Part shown: positions 27,269 to 36,282 of the stretch, piece after piece
Numbering within the stretch: the stretch's first letter is position 1
Layout of the letters: the number at the start of each line of letters is the position of its first letter
From: Promethearchaeota archaeon
GTDB lineage: Archaea; Asgardarchaeota; Lokiarchaeia; Sigynarchaeales; SOKP01
Length of the DNA stretch: 64,000 bases
Direction of reading: 5' to 3'
Assembly: GCA_004524515.1 (NCBI GenBank)
Contig: SDNV01000002.1
Coordinates: 7,473-71,472 of the forward strand
Made by a program: the position numbers and the translations under genes
Notes under the pieces: generated by a model
What the model was told of the DNA's origin: nothing
The model's database searches: none
What the model saw: only the letters and a program-made list of their open reading frames with translations

Positions 27269-27490
27269 ATGAAATTAATATCTGTAAATCTTCCCGAAGC
27301 TTATATTAAGGTTTTGGAGATACTAGTTGCGGAAGGAAAATTTCCTAATAGAAGTGAAGCGATTAGAGTAGCAATTAGAGATTTAATCAAGACAGAATAT
27401 TTAATTGAGGAGTCAGTTAAAAGAAATCTTAGCCCAGCTTCAATTGAAACTCAAATTGAAAATGAACTTCAAGAAAAAATGCTAATTTAA
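27269..27490 (+). CDS. Ribbon-helix-helix transcriptional regulator
   Basis: A 73-residue protein with the RHH (CopG/NikR-type) pattern: strand KLISVNLP, helix EAYIKVLEILVAEGKF, the turn PNRSEAIRVAIRDLI and a short tail. RHH dimers insert the strand pair into the DNA major groove. ATG 27269 is chosen because GGTGA lies nine bases upstream; a GTG at 27257 overlaps that site. There is no metal-binding histidine cluster, so it is not NikR. It may regulate itself and the divergent small protein gene. Confidence 0.85.
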   Translation: MKLISVNLPEAYIKVLEILVAEGKFPNRSEAIRVAIRDLIKTEYLIEESVKRNLSPASIETQIENELQEKMLI

Positions 27491-27636
27491 TTAAGATAAT
27501 GTTTTTTTTAAGCAAGAGTAGTTATAGGGCTATTAGAAGAATTAAGTAATTCAACAGCTATTCTATTCGAAGAAAGATTATTTCAAAATCTTTTTTTTTA
27601 TTTTTATTTTTTTATTTCAGTCATACAACGAGGAGG

Positions 27637-28461
27637 CTATTTTTTTTTTAGGCTTTCTAATTCTTCTTTTAAATATTTTAATTGCTCTTCCATCGTAATA
27701 TCCGCCTTTTTATGCTGATCAATATCATGAAATATCGCTTGGACATAGGTTTGATTACCAATCTCCACTAAAGATGCTTGCAGGTTTGACCATATCAAAG
27801 TTCCATCTTTTTTTCGTAATTGGATATCAACACGGTGTAATGTCTCTCCACTTATCATACGTTTAAAGAGGTCTATAAGTAATTGCAAGTCTTTTAACTG
27901 AATAGCTTGAACTTTTCTGAACTCTTTACCAATCAATTCACTTTTTTTATACTCGAACAGTTCTACAGTTCTTGGATTACAATCCACAATTTCTCCTACA
28001 GAGTTAATTAAAAGAATGGAAAAAGGAGTATTCTCATATAAAGCCCGGTGTCGTTCCCCGGATTCCTTTAAATGTTTTTCTGCAATTCTAAGCTCAGTGA
28101 TATTTTTAGCAATACCTAGAAATGCGTAAATCTTTCCTTTTTTTTTAACCGGGATAGAATAAGTTTCAATATAAATATAATTACCATCCTTAGTCCTAAG
28201 TTTATATTCACCTGGTTCAGCTTGCTTACCCGTTTCAGCTATCTTTTTTGTAACTTTAATAGCCCTCTTAAATTGTTCTTCGTCAATTAAGTCATTAAAA
28301 GAGAGATTCATTAGCTCTTCTTTTTCATAACCTCAGGCTTCTAGAGCAATATCATTAGCATCGATAAAATTTCCTTTCAAATCGTTAACATATATAAAAT
28401 CTAAGGAATATTCAAATATGTCCTTATACTTTTCCCTAATCTCATCTTTTATATTTGACAT
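27637..28461 (-). pseudogene. Tandem PAS-domain protein interrupted by one in-frame TGA
   Basis: Reading from ATG 28461, 42 good codons of a PAS domain (FEYSLDFIYVNDLKGNFIDA) are followed by TGA at 28335-28333, and the same frame then continues to 27637 without further stops. The stop falls just before GYEKEEL, where PAS proteins often have W, L or T, so a TGG to TGA change or a sequencing error fits. Downstream come the rest of PAS 1 with its PAC strand (TKDGNYIYIETYSIPV) and a complete second PAS (HRALYENTPFSILLIN). No kinase or output domain follows. Translation could restart at ATG 28311 (224 residues), giving a truncated sensor. Confidence 0.75.
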
Positions 28462-28634
28462 ATCTAACTTGTAAATACTTTACAAAATAATTTTAATAAG
28501 TATTCTCTAACCCTTGTTAATTATTGATTGATAATAATATATACCTTTTGGTGAAAACATTAGTTCTCTTCCTATTTATAGTTTAATTTTCAAAAATTAA
28601 ATAGAAAGAATGATCCTCCTATATCACCTATCTT

Positions 28635-29468
28635 TTAATCCGTCCAAAAATCTTTTGCAAGACTTCTACGTTTATTCCATAGGCCATCTTTTCTAGAGAA
28701 ACCCACTACTCCCTTGCCTTGGTCAGCATCTTTTATCTTCCACATCCCACTAACTGCACCTGTTAATCCTGCTGATAAAGCCTCAAATCCTTGTGCTGTA
28801 TAAAGATCACATTCAACACCACGATTTATAATGAATTTCAATTGACGTAATCCTTGTTGATTTTTAGTTCGGAGGACTTCTAATAATTTTTCTACTTCAA
28901 TGTCAAGTTTATCATTTGGAACGACTCTATTCCAGAGATTCCACTCAACTGCTCGTTTAGCGGGATGTAAGGCCCCTATTAGATTGATTTCTTTGGCTCT
29001 ACGACGACCAATTAGTCGGGCCAATCGAGTTGTTCCCCCCCAACCAGGAGTAATCCCTACATCGACTTCAGGCATACCCCATTTTGCACGTTCAGTAGCA
29101 ATTACAAAATCAACTGCCATAGTTATTTCCAATCCCCCTCCCACTGCATAGCCATCTACTGCCGCAATAGTGATTTTGTCTAATTCTTCAAGCTGATTTG
29201 CCATATTCTGATAATACCTCGCTCTTCGCATGATTCCATTCGCATCTCCCCATCTCATCATTTCCTTGATATCATCCCCTACACAAAAATTATTTCCTGC
29301 ACCCTTGATTACTAAAAATTTTAACCTTTTTGATTCTTGGATAATCTGAAAAGCTTTAACTAATTCGTCAGAAAGATTCATACTTAAAGCATTTAAGGCT
29401 TCTGGTCGATTTAAAGTAATCCACGCAACTTTATCTCTCTCTTCATATATTAATTGTTCAAAATTCAT
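28635..29468 (-). CDS. Enoyl-CoA hydratase/isomerase family protein
   Basis: A 277-residue crotonase-fold protein that would add water to trans-2-enoyl-CoA. The oxyanion-hole segments NNFCVGDDI and AVGGGLEI are clear. The catalytic glutamate pair is present (GGGLE and GMPEVDVGITPG). I use ATG 29468; a TTG nine bases upstream is possible. It is the first minus-strand gene of the acyl-CoA island, back to back with the nitroreductase gene. Confidence 0.9.
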   Translation of the reverse strand: MNFEQLIYEERDKVAWITLNRPEALNALSMNLSDELVKAFQIIQESKRLKFLVIKGAGNNFCVGDDIKEMMRWGDANGIMRRARYYQNMANQLEELDKITIAAVDGYAVGGGLEITMAVDFVIATERAKWGMPEVDVGITPGWGGTTRLARLIGRRRAKEINLIGALHPAKRAVEWNLWNRVVPNDKLDIEVEKLLEVLRTKNQQGLRQLKFIINRGVECDLYTAQGFEALSAGLTGAVSGMWKIKDADQGKGVVGFSRKDGLWNKRRSLAKDFWTD

Positions 29469-29533
29469 AAAATACAATTGAATTTTTTACTATATAAAAA
29501 TTGCTGAAAATTGAATTAAAAAAAAAGATTTTT

Positions 29534-30109
29534 TTAAAATATCTTAAAAATGATATCGTCAAGACTCCTTTTTGGAACATGCATAACTCCACTCTCATCT
29601 TTCCAGTATTTATAAGAATCTTTGAAAGGTTCCATAAAAGATTCTTCGTCCGGATATCCTAAACTTATTACATGGGTAATTTCATAATAATCAGGAATCT
29701 TAAGTAGAGTTCTTATTTTATTAGCATTAATTGAACCCATCCAACAACACCCTAAACCATAGTTTACAGCACCCAATAAAATGTTTTCTACAGCAGCACC
29801 TATGTCAAATTCAAAATAATTTTTTTTTATATTAGTATTTACAAGAACAATGATGTATGCTGTAGGCTCCCTCCCCGTTTCTGGATTTCTCTGTTCTTCA
29901 GGAAGCGAGGAAGCCCATCGTACTAATGGAAACATTTTTTTTGCTATTTCTGGACTATTTACTATAATATATTCAAGACATTGGACATTAGTAGCCGCGG
30001 GAGCAACACGAGCTAAATCAATAAGTTTTTTTAATGTCTCTTTAGATATGGAACTTTGTTTAAATCTTCGAATGGTTCTTCTTTTATAGATTATTTCTTC
30101 AATATCCAT
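29534..30109 (-). CDS. Nitroreductase-family FMN oxidoreductase
   Basis: About 191 residues. The N-terminal IYKRRTIRRFK and ARVAPAATNVQCLEYIIV bind FMN phosphate and ring in this family. GAAVENILLGAVNYGLGCCWMGS is the central helix and VISLGYPDEE the typical end of the fold. The enzyme reduces a flavin-accessible substrate with NAD(P)H; the substrate is unknown. It starts at ATG 30109 or 30118. The gene is 65 bases upstream of the enoyl-CoA hydratase gene on the same strand and may be cotranscribed with it. Confidence 0.85.
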   Translation of the reverse strand: MDIEEIIYKRRTIRRFKQSSISKETLKKLIDLARVAPAATNVQCLEYIIVNSPEIAKKMFPLVRWASSLPEEQRNPETGREPTAYIIVLVNTNIKKNYFEFDIGAAVENILLGAVNYGLGCCWMGSINANKIRTLLKIPDYYEITHVISLGYPDEESFMEPFKDSYKYWKDESGVMHVPKRSLDDIIFKIF

Positions 30110-30293
30110 CAGGATCATCTTTTTTAATCGATTAGTTTATTATTGTAAATTAAATCAAGTTAAAAATAAAAATTTATATCCAATCTGTATAAATTCTAAA
30201 AAATTAAAGTAAGTGAAAATTTATTAATAAATTCAACTAAGTACCAATTAATCTTTCAAAATATTAACCGATAATTAAAAAGGAGGATGAATC

Positions 30294-31091
30294 ATTTCAG
30301 AAAAAGAATATGAATTTATTATTTATAAATTTGAGGATGGAATTGGTACAATAACCCTTAATCGACCAAATCAACTAAATGCCTTACAATACCCTTTAAT
30401 CATGGAAATTGTTGATGTTCTTGAAACTAATATGAAAAATAAAAAGTTAAGAGTTCTTGCAATTGAAGGTAGCGGAAAACACTTCTGCTCTGGAGACGAT
30501 TTAAGAAGTATGGGGCCGGAGGGGGTGAGATTCGAACCTTTGGAGGATGGTTCTGAGATGCCTCATCAGAGAATGCTCTATCTAATTCGAGAGATTCAGA
30601 AACCAATTGTGGCATTGCTTCATGGGTATTGCTTAGGAGCAGGCTTTGAATTAGCATTAGCATGTGATATGCGTATTGCCGCTGATGATTTAATAATGGG
30701 AGATCATAGGGCAAGTCGAGCGATATGCGTATTATGTGGAGCAACTTGGTTTCTTCCTAGAATTGTAGGTTTTGGAAGAGCAACGGAAATAATTTTAACA
30801 GGACGCCATCTTGATGCTAAAGAAGCCTTAGAAATTGGTTTAATAACAAAAGTTTTTCCAGCATCAGAATTTAAGCATAACTCTTATGAATATCTCAAAA
30901 AGATTGCAGAACTACCCACGAAATGCTTAGGATATAATAAAGCAATGTTGAATTTCTCCCAATTTAATGAAATGATTCCCTCACTGCACAATGAATTTAA
31001 ATTATACTGTAAAAATATTCGAACTAAAGATTTTGGGGAGGGAATGAAATCATTCCTCAAAAAAAGAGAACCAAAATTTACTGGTAAATGA
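30294..31091 (+). CDS. Enoyl-CoA hydratase family protein, probable ATT start
   Basis: The crotonase domain begins upstream of the first ATG (30402). In-frame codons from 30294 encode the indispensable first strand and helix (YKFEDGIGTITLNRPNQLNA), and a stop lies just before at 30288. The strong ribosome site AGGAGG (30281-30286) sits seven bases before ATT 30294, which is therefore the best start (265 residues). HFCSGDDL and LGAGFELA are present, but the second catalytic glutamate segment reads GDHRASRAICVLCG rather than PExxxG, so it may not be a true hydratase. First gene of a plus-strand run. Confidence 0.85.
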   Translation: MSEKEYEFIIYKFEDGIGTITLNRPNQLNALQYPLIMEIVDVLETNMKNKKLRVLAIEGSGKHFCSGDDLRSMGPEGVRFEPLEDGSEMPHQRMLYLIREIQKPIVALLHGYCLGAGFELALACDMRIAADDLIMGDHRASRAICVLCGATWFLPRIVGFGRATEIILTGRHLDAKEALEIGLITKVFPASEFKHNSYEYLKKIAELPTKCLGYNKAMLNFSQFNEMIPSLHNEFKLYCKNIRTKDFGEGMKSFLKKREPKFTGK

Positions 31092-31160
31092 TTTATATGT
31101 TATATATAAAAATTCTTTTATTCATTTTTTAATTAAAAAAACTAACAAAACCATAATAAA

Positions 31161-31790
31161 TTGGTGAATAAGACTATTAGTCAAAAAAAGAAAGAAAAAT
31201 TGAGTAGAAAAATTGACAGTAAAGGACCTAGTAAGCTTTCTAAGCCCCGAATAGCTCCTTTAGACAAGTCAAAGTGGAATGAAGATGTATTAGCACTCTT
31301 AGGAAATTATGAAAAGATAAATAAAAGACCGGTTCCAAATATCTTTAAAACATTGGCAAATCACCCGAAACTTTATAAAAGATGGGCAGTCTTTGGGAAC
31401 CATGTGCTCCTTAAATCCTCTCTTCCCGCCCGAGATCGGGAGATCCTAATTCTCCGAATTGGGTGGTTGTGCCAATCAATATATGAATGGGGTCAACATG
31501 TGGTAATTGGAAAACAGAGCGGCCTCACCAATCAGGAAATTCAGCGGATTGCGGAAGGCCCAGATGCAAAGGGTTGGGAGCCTTTTGAGGCAACTTTACT
31601 TCGTGCTGTAGATGAACTTTATATTAACTCTTTTATAAGTGATAACACTTGGAATGCTCTCGCGGAACGTTATAATACCCATCAGCTCATGGATGTCATT
31701 TTTACTGTCGGACAATATAATTTAGTGTCCATGGCACTTAACACCTTAGGAGTGCAACCGGAAAAGGAACTTGAAGGGTTTCCAAAATAA
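31161..31790 (+). CDS. Carboxymuconolactone decarboxylase (AhpD-like) family protein
   Basis: A 209-residue protein with the CMD pattern LPARDREILILRIGWLCQ followed by YEWGQHVVIGKQSGLTNQEI. The usual CxxC pair of AhpD disulfide reductases is absent; a single cysteine and the EWGQH box are kept, as in many CMD-fold proteins in aromatic or acyl degradation clusters. The N-terminal 30 residues are basic and probably flexible. Cotranscription with its neighbours is likely. TTG 31161 or GTG 31164 start. Confidence 0.8.
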   Translation: MVNKTISQKKKEKLSRKIDSKGPSKLSKPRIAPLDKSKWNEDVLALLGNYEKINKRPVPNIFKTLANHPKLYKRWAVFGNHVLLKSSLPARDREILILRIGWLCQSIYEWGQHVVIGKQSGLTNQEIQRIAEGPDAKGWEPFEATLLRAVDELYINSFISDNTWNALAERYNTHQLMDVIFTVGQYNLVSMALNTLGVQPEKELEGFPK

Positions 31791-31889
31791 ATTACGGGAG
31801 TAATTAGGCTTATAACTAAAAATAATTATTTATAAAAGTAAACATAAACAAATTAGAATTAATAATTTAATTATAGTATTTTTCAAATT

Positions 31890-32255
31890 ATGAAAAGACA
31901 ATCTTTATTTATCGAAGGCAAATTAAACGCAGGAAAATGTGATGATTGTGGATATATCCGATTTCCTCGGATGGATTATTGTAATAAATGTCAATCCACA
32001 AAAATCTCTCAATATCTCATAGGGCCAAAGGGTAAACTTATGAGCTATACAATAGCATATAATAAACCCATGATTGGAGGGATTAAACCTCCTTATCCGT
32101 ATGCAGTTGCGAGATTTGAAACAGAAAATGGGATTTATATAGATGTATTTGGAACAATTCTCTCAAAAGAACCCTTCGATGACATTAAGATTAATGGAGA
32201 TCTAACACTCGTAAGTGACAAATTATTAGTAAAATTTAAAATGGGGAGTGATTGA
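31890..32255 (+). CDS. Zn-ribbon/OB-fold acyl-CoA-associated protein (DUF35 type)
   Basis: A 121-residue protein with a rubredoxin-like ribbon at the N-terminus (CDDCGYIRFP then CNKC) and a C-terminal OB-fold (GKLMSYTIAYNKP, YPYAVARFE). In archaea these proteins partner thiolases and HMG-CoA synthase and bridge active sites. It overlaps the thiolase gene by four bases (TTGA), which is strong support for a functional complex. Confidence 0.88.
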   Translation: MKRQSLFIEGKLNAGKCDDCGYIRFPRMDYCNKCQSTKISQYLIGPKGKLMSYTIAYNKPMIGGIKPPYPYAVARFETENGIYIDVFGTILSKEPFDDIKINGDLTLVSDKLLVKFKMGSD

Positions 32256-33454
32256 ATAATATGAGAAATGTAGCAGTTGTAGGAGCAGGAGTGTTTCCCT
32301 TTGGAAGGCATGATGATCTCTTATATGTTGAAATGGGAAGACCTGCCGTAAACGATGCAATTGAAGATGTAGGAATAGATCGAAAAGAAATTCAGTCTTG
32401 TTATATTGGCACAACGGGAGGAGTAGGCGTAGGACACGAAATCGTAAATGAAACAGGAATTATTGGTATTCCCATCACAAGAGTGGAAAATGCTTGCGTT
32501 TCTGGTTCAAACGCTTTTAGGATGGCATGGATGGATGTAGCATTAGGTATCAGTGATATTTCTTTAGTTATTGGAATTGAAAAAATGAAAGATAGTTCCA
32601 TGGGAGAGGCTGCTGGCGGTACTGGCAGATTCAAACTTGAAATGAAAGCTATGGCAAAAAACCTCTCGATCGCAAGCTTTGGATTGATGGGACCCCCAGG
32701 TTATTTTGCTCTGGCAGCGCATCGTCATATGACGGAATTTGGAACGAAAAAAGAAGACCTTGCTAGTGTGACCGTAAAAAGCAGAAAAAATGCACATAAT
32801 AATCCTAAAGCCGAATATCAGAATATTATGAGCGTTGATGAGGTATTAAATGATAAAATGATAAATCCTCCATTAACCAGAAGCCAATGTTGCCCAAAAA
32901 CGGATGGTGCTGCGGCAGTTATTATTATGAGCGAGGAAATGGTAAAAAAGCAAAAAATTGATACGCCTGTGTGGGTAAAAGGCTCTGCTATGACTAGCTC
33001 TATTGTAATGGATTTATTGTCTAATTTATCGGCAATGCCCAATGTAGAATCATCCAGAATGGCATTTGATATGGCTAAAATAAAAGCAAAAGATTTCTTT
33101 AAAAACGGTTTCGCAGAAGTGCATGACTGCTTTTCTATATCGGAGCTCTTACATTACGAAGATTTTGGATGGGCTAAAAAAGGTGAGGGGCCAAAAATGT
33201 TAAACGAAGGAATTACTCAAATCGATGGAGATCTTCCCATCAATCCCTCTGGAGGGTTGCTCTCTTGCGGACATCCGCTTGGAGCTACCGGGGTCAGACA
33301 AATTGCGGAAGTGTTATTTCAAATGCGAAAAAATAAAGAAGTTGCTAAACGTCAAATTCCAGACAATAACTTGAATTTTGCTCTTACTCACACCATGGGG
33401 CAACCTATGTTAGGTTTTACTTCATGTGTTCATGTGTTTTCAAGAGATCTTTAA
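32252..33454 (+). CDS. Thiolase-family acyl-CoA acyltransferase (SCP-x/archaeal type)
   Basis: A 400-residue thiolase that cleaves or forms 3-ketoacyl-CoA. The nucleophile is C82 in ENACVSGS, the HD pair is in EVHDCF, and the GHPLGATG loop with its histidine is near the C-terminus (NPSGGLLSCGHPLG). The final cysteine loop of classical thiolases is replaced by HTMGQPM, as in the archaeal/SCP-x group that works with a Zn-ribbon OB-fold partner encoded just before. TTG start overlapping that gene, or ATG 32261. Confidence 0.9.
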   Translation: MNNMRNVAVVGAGVFPFGRHDDLLYVEMGRPAVNDAIEDVGIDRKEIQSCYIGTTGGVGVGHEIVNETGIIGIPITRVENACVSGSNAFRMAWMDVALGISDISLVIGIEKMKDSSMGEAAGGTGRFKLEMKAMAKNLSIASFGLMGPPGYFALAAHRHMTEFGTKKEDLASVTVKSRKNAHNNPKAEYQNIMSVDEVLNDKMINPPLTRSQCCPKTDGAAAVIIMSEEMVKKQKIDTPVWVKGSAMTSSIVMDLLSNLSAMPNVESSRMAFDMAKIKAKDFFKNGFAEVHDCFSISELLHYEDFGWAKKGEGPKMLNEGITQIDGDLPINPSGGLLSCGHPLGATGVRQIAEVLFQMRKNKEVAKRQIPDNNLNFALTHTMGQPMLGFTSCVHVFSRDL

Positions 33455-33616
33455 TTTTTCTTTTCCCCTTTATTACATTTTTTAAAGTTTTCAAAAAAGA
33501 TGAATGTAGTTTATCTTATTTGGGAATTTTACTTAAATTAAGGATGATAAGTAAACTTTTATAAATATATTCGAAATAATATAATTTAATTAAATTTTAA
33601 TATATGGGTGATAAAA

Positions 33617-35155
33617 TTGTCAAAAGTGAAAGATGCCTATAAGGAGATAGAAAACGCAATTGGAGCAGATTATATTACTGATAAAGATTTTATGAAAGCA
33701 GCATATTCCCGAAATGTTGATCCCGCATTCCCTGACCGTTGGGCAGATATAATTGTTAGACCTGAGACTACAGAGGAAGTTTCTGAAATTGTTAAAATTG
33801 CCAATAAATATAAAATTAAAATGGTTCCGCGTGGAGGAGGTGCGGATTTGGTGGGGGGTTCGGTTACCGAAGGAGGAATACTAATCGATCTCACACGGAT
33901 GAATCATATCATAGAAATTAATGAAGATGACTATTATTGTGAAGTAGAATGCGGAATTACATGGGGTAATTTAGTCTCCGTATTGCATACTAAAGGATAT
34001 ACTACTGGAGTTCTTGGTCCCGGAAGCGGATATGCTGCCACAGTTGGTGGAGGGCTTTCTAACGCCACTGCGGGATTTGGTTCGACTAAATACGGTTTAG
34101 TACCAGATATTTGTTTAGGAGTTGAGGTGGTTCTCCCTAATCCACAGGGAACTATTATAAGAACAGGTTCTGCCGCGAATAAATATGCAACTCCTTTCTG
34201 TCGTTATGGTGTCGCCCCAGATTTTACAGGTTTATTCATGGGAGATGTTGGTACAATGGGTATAAAAACCAAGGCATTTTTAAGATTATTTCCTTATGCA
34301 CCTTATAGAGCTCAACGTAATTATATTTTCAATAAAAATGATTGGCAAAAAGTTTTCGAAAAGGGTCACGAATTAAGGAAACATGTAGGTGATGCAATAT
34401 GTGATCTAGTAGCTTATCCACTTTCGGTAGTTTTACTTGCTTCCGGAAATGTTGATCCTAAGTTTAAACCTCCAAAAAGACCCAAAATAAAGGGTCCCGT
34501 TTTTTCGATTCGATTGGAAGCATTTGATGAGAGAATAATGGATATTTATTTAGAACAAATCGAAAAAATCATGACAAAAGACGAGGTGGCTCGTCCCTTT
34601 GAATTTCACGAAGTGAATTTAGAAGCAGAATTATCAAAAAATTGGAAATTTACATTGAAATATGGATTTAATTTTTTTCATTGGGCAATTTCTCCCAGTC
34701 CAACAAGAATAAGCCTTACGACCTGTCATAAAATTCCCATTTCAACTCTTCCGGGAATTGCTAGTCAAAGTGGAGAATTTTACAAGAAGCATAAAGAGGA
34801 ATTTCCACCGGGAAATGTGGATTTATTAGCGATGATCTTAATGTTTTTACCTAATGGGAACTTAGTGGTTGTTGGAGGGATGCATTCTGATAATATTGAT
34901 GAGGAACGGGAAGCTGCGATGAACATATGGCATAAGAAATTACGCCATCAGGTTCATTATGGAGGAATACATTACTGGTTAGGAGAGTCAATCTCTCAAT
35001 CAATAGTGGAGGCTGGTGCATATACCCCCGAATTTCTACAATTCTTTAAAGATATAAAGAAAACTGTTGATCCTAATTATCTACTAAGCCCAAATAAATT
35101 CCATTTATATAGTTATGATTACGATACTTCACAACATATTGTAAAGGATGAATAA
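33617..35155 (+). CDS. GlcD-like FAD-linked oxidase, copy 1
   Basis: A 512-residue PCMH-type flavoprotein. The FAD-binding core shows PRGGGADLVGGSVTEGG, LGPGSGYAATVGGGLS and FTGLFMGDVGTMGIKT; the C-terminal half is the FAD-oxidase substrate cap, ending in TVDPNYLLSPNKF. Relatives oxidise 2-hydroxyacids (glycolate, D-lactate) and pass electrons to a CCG iron-sulfur partner; one is encoded at 44632. I start at TTG 33617, where TTGTCAAAAGTG aligns with the starts of the three paralogs and GGTGA is upstream. GTG 33608 overlaps the ribosome site. Confidence 0.88.
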   Translation: MSKVKDAYKEIENAIGADYITDKDFMKAAYSRNVDPAFPDRWADIIVRPETTEEVSEIVKIANKYKIKMVPRGGGADLVGGSVTEGGILIDLTRMNHIIEINEDDYYCEVECGITWGNLVSVLHTKGYTTGVLGPGSGYAATVGGGLSNATAGFGSTKYGLVPDICLGVEVVLPNPQGTIIRTGSAANKYATPFCRYGVAPDFTGLFMGDVGTMGIKTKAFLRLFPYAPYRAQRNYIFNKNDWQKVFEKGHELRKHVGDAICDLVAYPLSVVLLASGNVDPKFKPPKRPKIKGPVFSIRLEAFDERIMDIYLEQIEKIMTKDEVARPFEFHEVNLEAELSKNWKFTLKYGFNFFHWAISPSPTRISLTTCHKIPISTLPGIASQSGEFYKKHKEEFPPGNVDLLAMILMFLPNGNLVVVGGMHSDNIDEEREAAMNIWHKKLRHQVHYGGIHYWLGESISQSIVEAGAYTPEFLQFFKDIKKTVDPNYLLSPNKFHLYSYDYDTSQHIVKDE

Positions 35156-35171
35156 GAGAGGTTTTTGAATT

Positions 35172-36191
35172 TTGCCATTGGGAAAATATCAAGATATTTT
35201 GCGGCCTGATATGGATCATGTCCATATGGGAATAATGAAAGTCGACCATGATAAATGTAATAAGTGTGGATTGTGTATTAAAAATTGTCCATTCCGAGCT
35301 TGGGAATTAGATGAAGGGGGATTTCCCGCAATGAAGGAAGAGTATGAGTGTTTTAGTTGTTATAATTGTAAGGTTGCCTGTCCTAATGACGCAATCATAA
35401 TAGTGGAACCTTATCATGTAACTGAAGGCTATTGGAAAACAGATTCCTATCCTCTCCCCGTTAAAATGCCTCTTGAGGCTAAAAATGAAAGTGGGGAACC
35501 AACAGAATGGAATACCATCGAGAAAGCAATTTTTGAGCGTAGGAGCGTGAGAAATTTCAAGGATAAACCTGTACCTGAGAGTTTAATTCAAAGAGTTCTT
35601 GAAGCTGGAAGATTTGCACCTAGTGCAGGAAATTGTCAACCTTGGAAATTCATTGTTATTACCAATAAAGCTCTAATTAAAGAAATCGAAAAGGGAGTAA
35701 CTGGGATTTTGGAGTTTTTTTATGCGGCATATAAAAGTGATAAAATGGTGCCAAACCTCGTACCTCTAATTGAGGGGCCTCCTTTCGCGCCGGGTTCCGT
35801 TGATCCACGGGTTATCTTAGGAGGAGTAGGATCTGTTGTTAGAAATAAGAAAGAGATGGGGGTTGCTATGAATGCTCCGGTATTAATCCTTGTTCTTGGA
35901 GACGAAAGAGCTATTAGTGGTCCTGAATTGAATGTCGGGATATGTGGACAGAATATGAATTTGGTGGCTAACTCGTTAGGTATTAAGGCCTGTTGGAATG
36001 GATTTATCGCAAATATTCTTAACACGTTGCCTCCTTTGAAGAAAAAATTAGGAATTAAAGCTCCTTGGAAAGCAATTTCTTCTTTTTGTATCGGATATCC
36101 AGCATTTAAACAAGAAGGAATTGTCCCTCGTGAATTTAGACCTATAACATGGTTCAAGGAAGGAATAGAAGGTCCAGAAATACAGGAGTAA
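35172..36191 (+). CDS. Ferredoxin-nitroreductase fusion protein
   Basis: A 339-residue protein. The N-terminal 80 residues hold two 4Fe-4S sites (CNKCGLCIKNCP and CFSCYNCKVACP). From about residue 115 a nitroreductase domain follows (FERRSVRNFKDKPVPE, APSAGNCQPWKFIVI), with an enlarged middle compared with the 191-residue stand-alone enzyme at 29534. The fusion lets electrons pass from ferredoxin clusters to FMN within one chain. The gene starts at TTG 16 bases after the FAD oxidase stop, so the two are cotranscribed and could exchange electrons. Confidence 0.88.
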   Translation: MPLGKYQDILRPDMDHVHMGIMKVDHDKCNKCGLCIKNCPFRAWELDEGGFPAMKEEYECFSCYNCKVACPNDAIIIVEPYHVTEGYWKTDSYPLPVKMPLEAKNESGEPTEWNTIEKAIFERRSVRNFKDKPVPESLIQRVLEAGRFAPSAGNCQPWKFIVITNKALIKEIEKGVTGILEFFYAAYKSDKMVPNLVPLIEGPPFAPGSVDPRVILGGVGSVVRNKKEMGVAMNAPVLILVLGDERAISGPELNVGICGQNMNLVANSLGIKACWNGFIANILNTLPPLKKKLGIKAPWKAISSFCIGYPAFKQEGIVPREFRPITWFKEGIEGPEIQE

Positions 36192-36282
36192 TTAGATTTA
36201 ATGTTAATTTAATTTTTTTTAGTAATTATGATTGCTAGATTAAGATTTTTTTCAAAAGTAAATTAAAAAAAAAGGAAATACC

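Noticed and set aside
28333..28335. Selenocysteine codon
   Set aside because: The position in the PAS domain is not a redox site and no SECIS-like hairpin was recognisable; nonsense mutation or read error is simpler.
35720..36157. Minus-strand open frame inside the ferredoxin-nitroreductase gene
   Set aside because: Shadow of a well-supported gene, with no ribosome site or domain.
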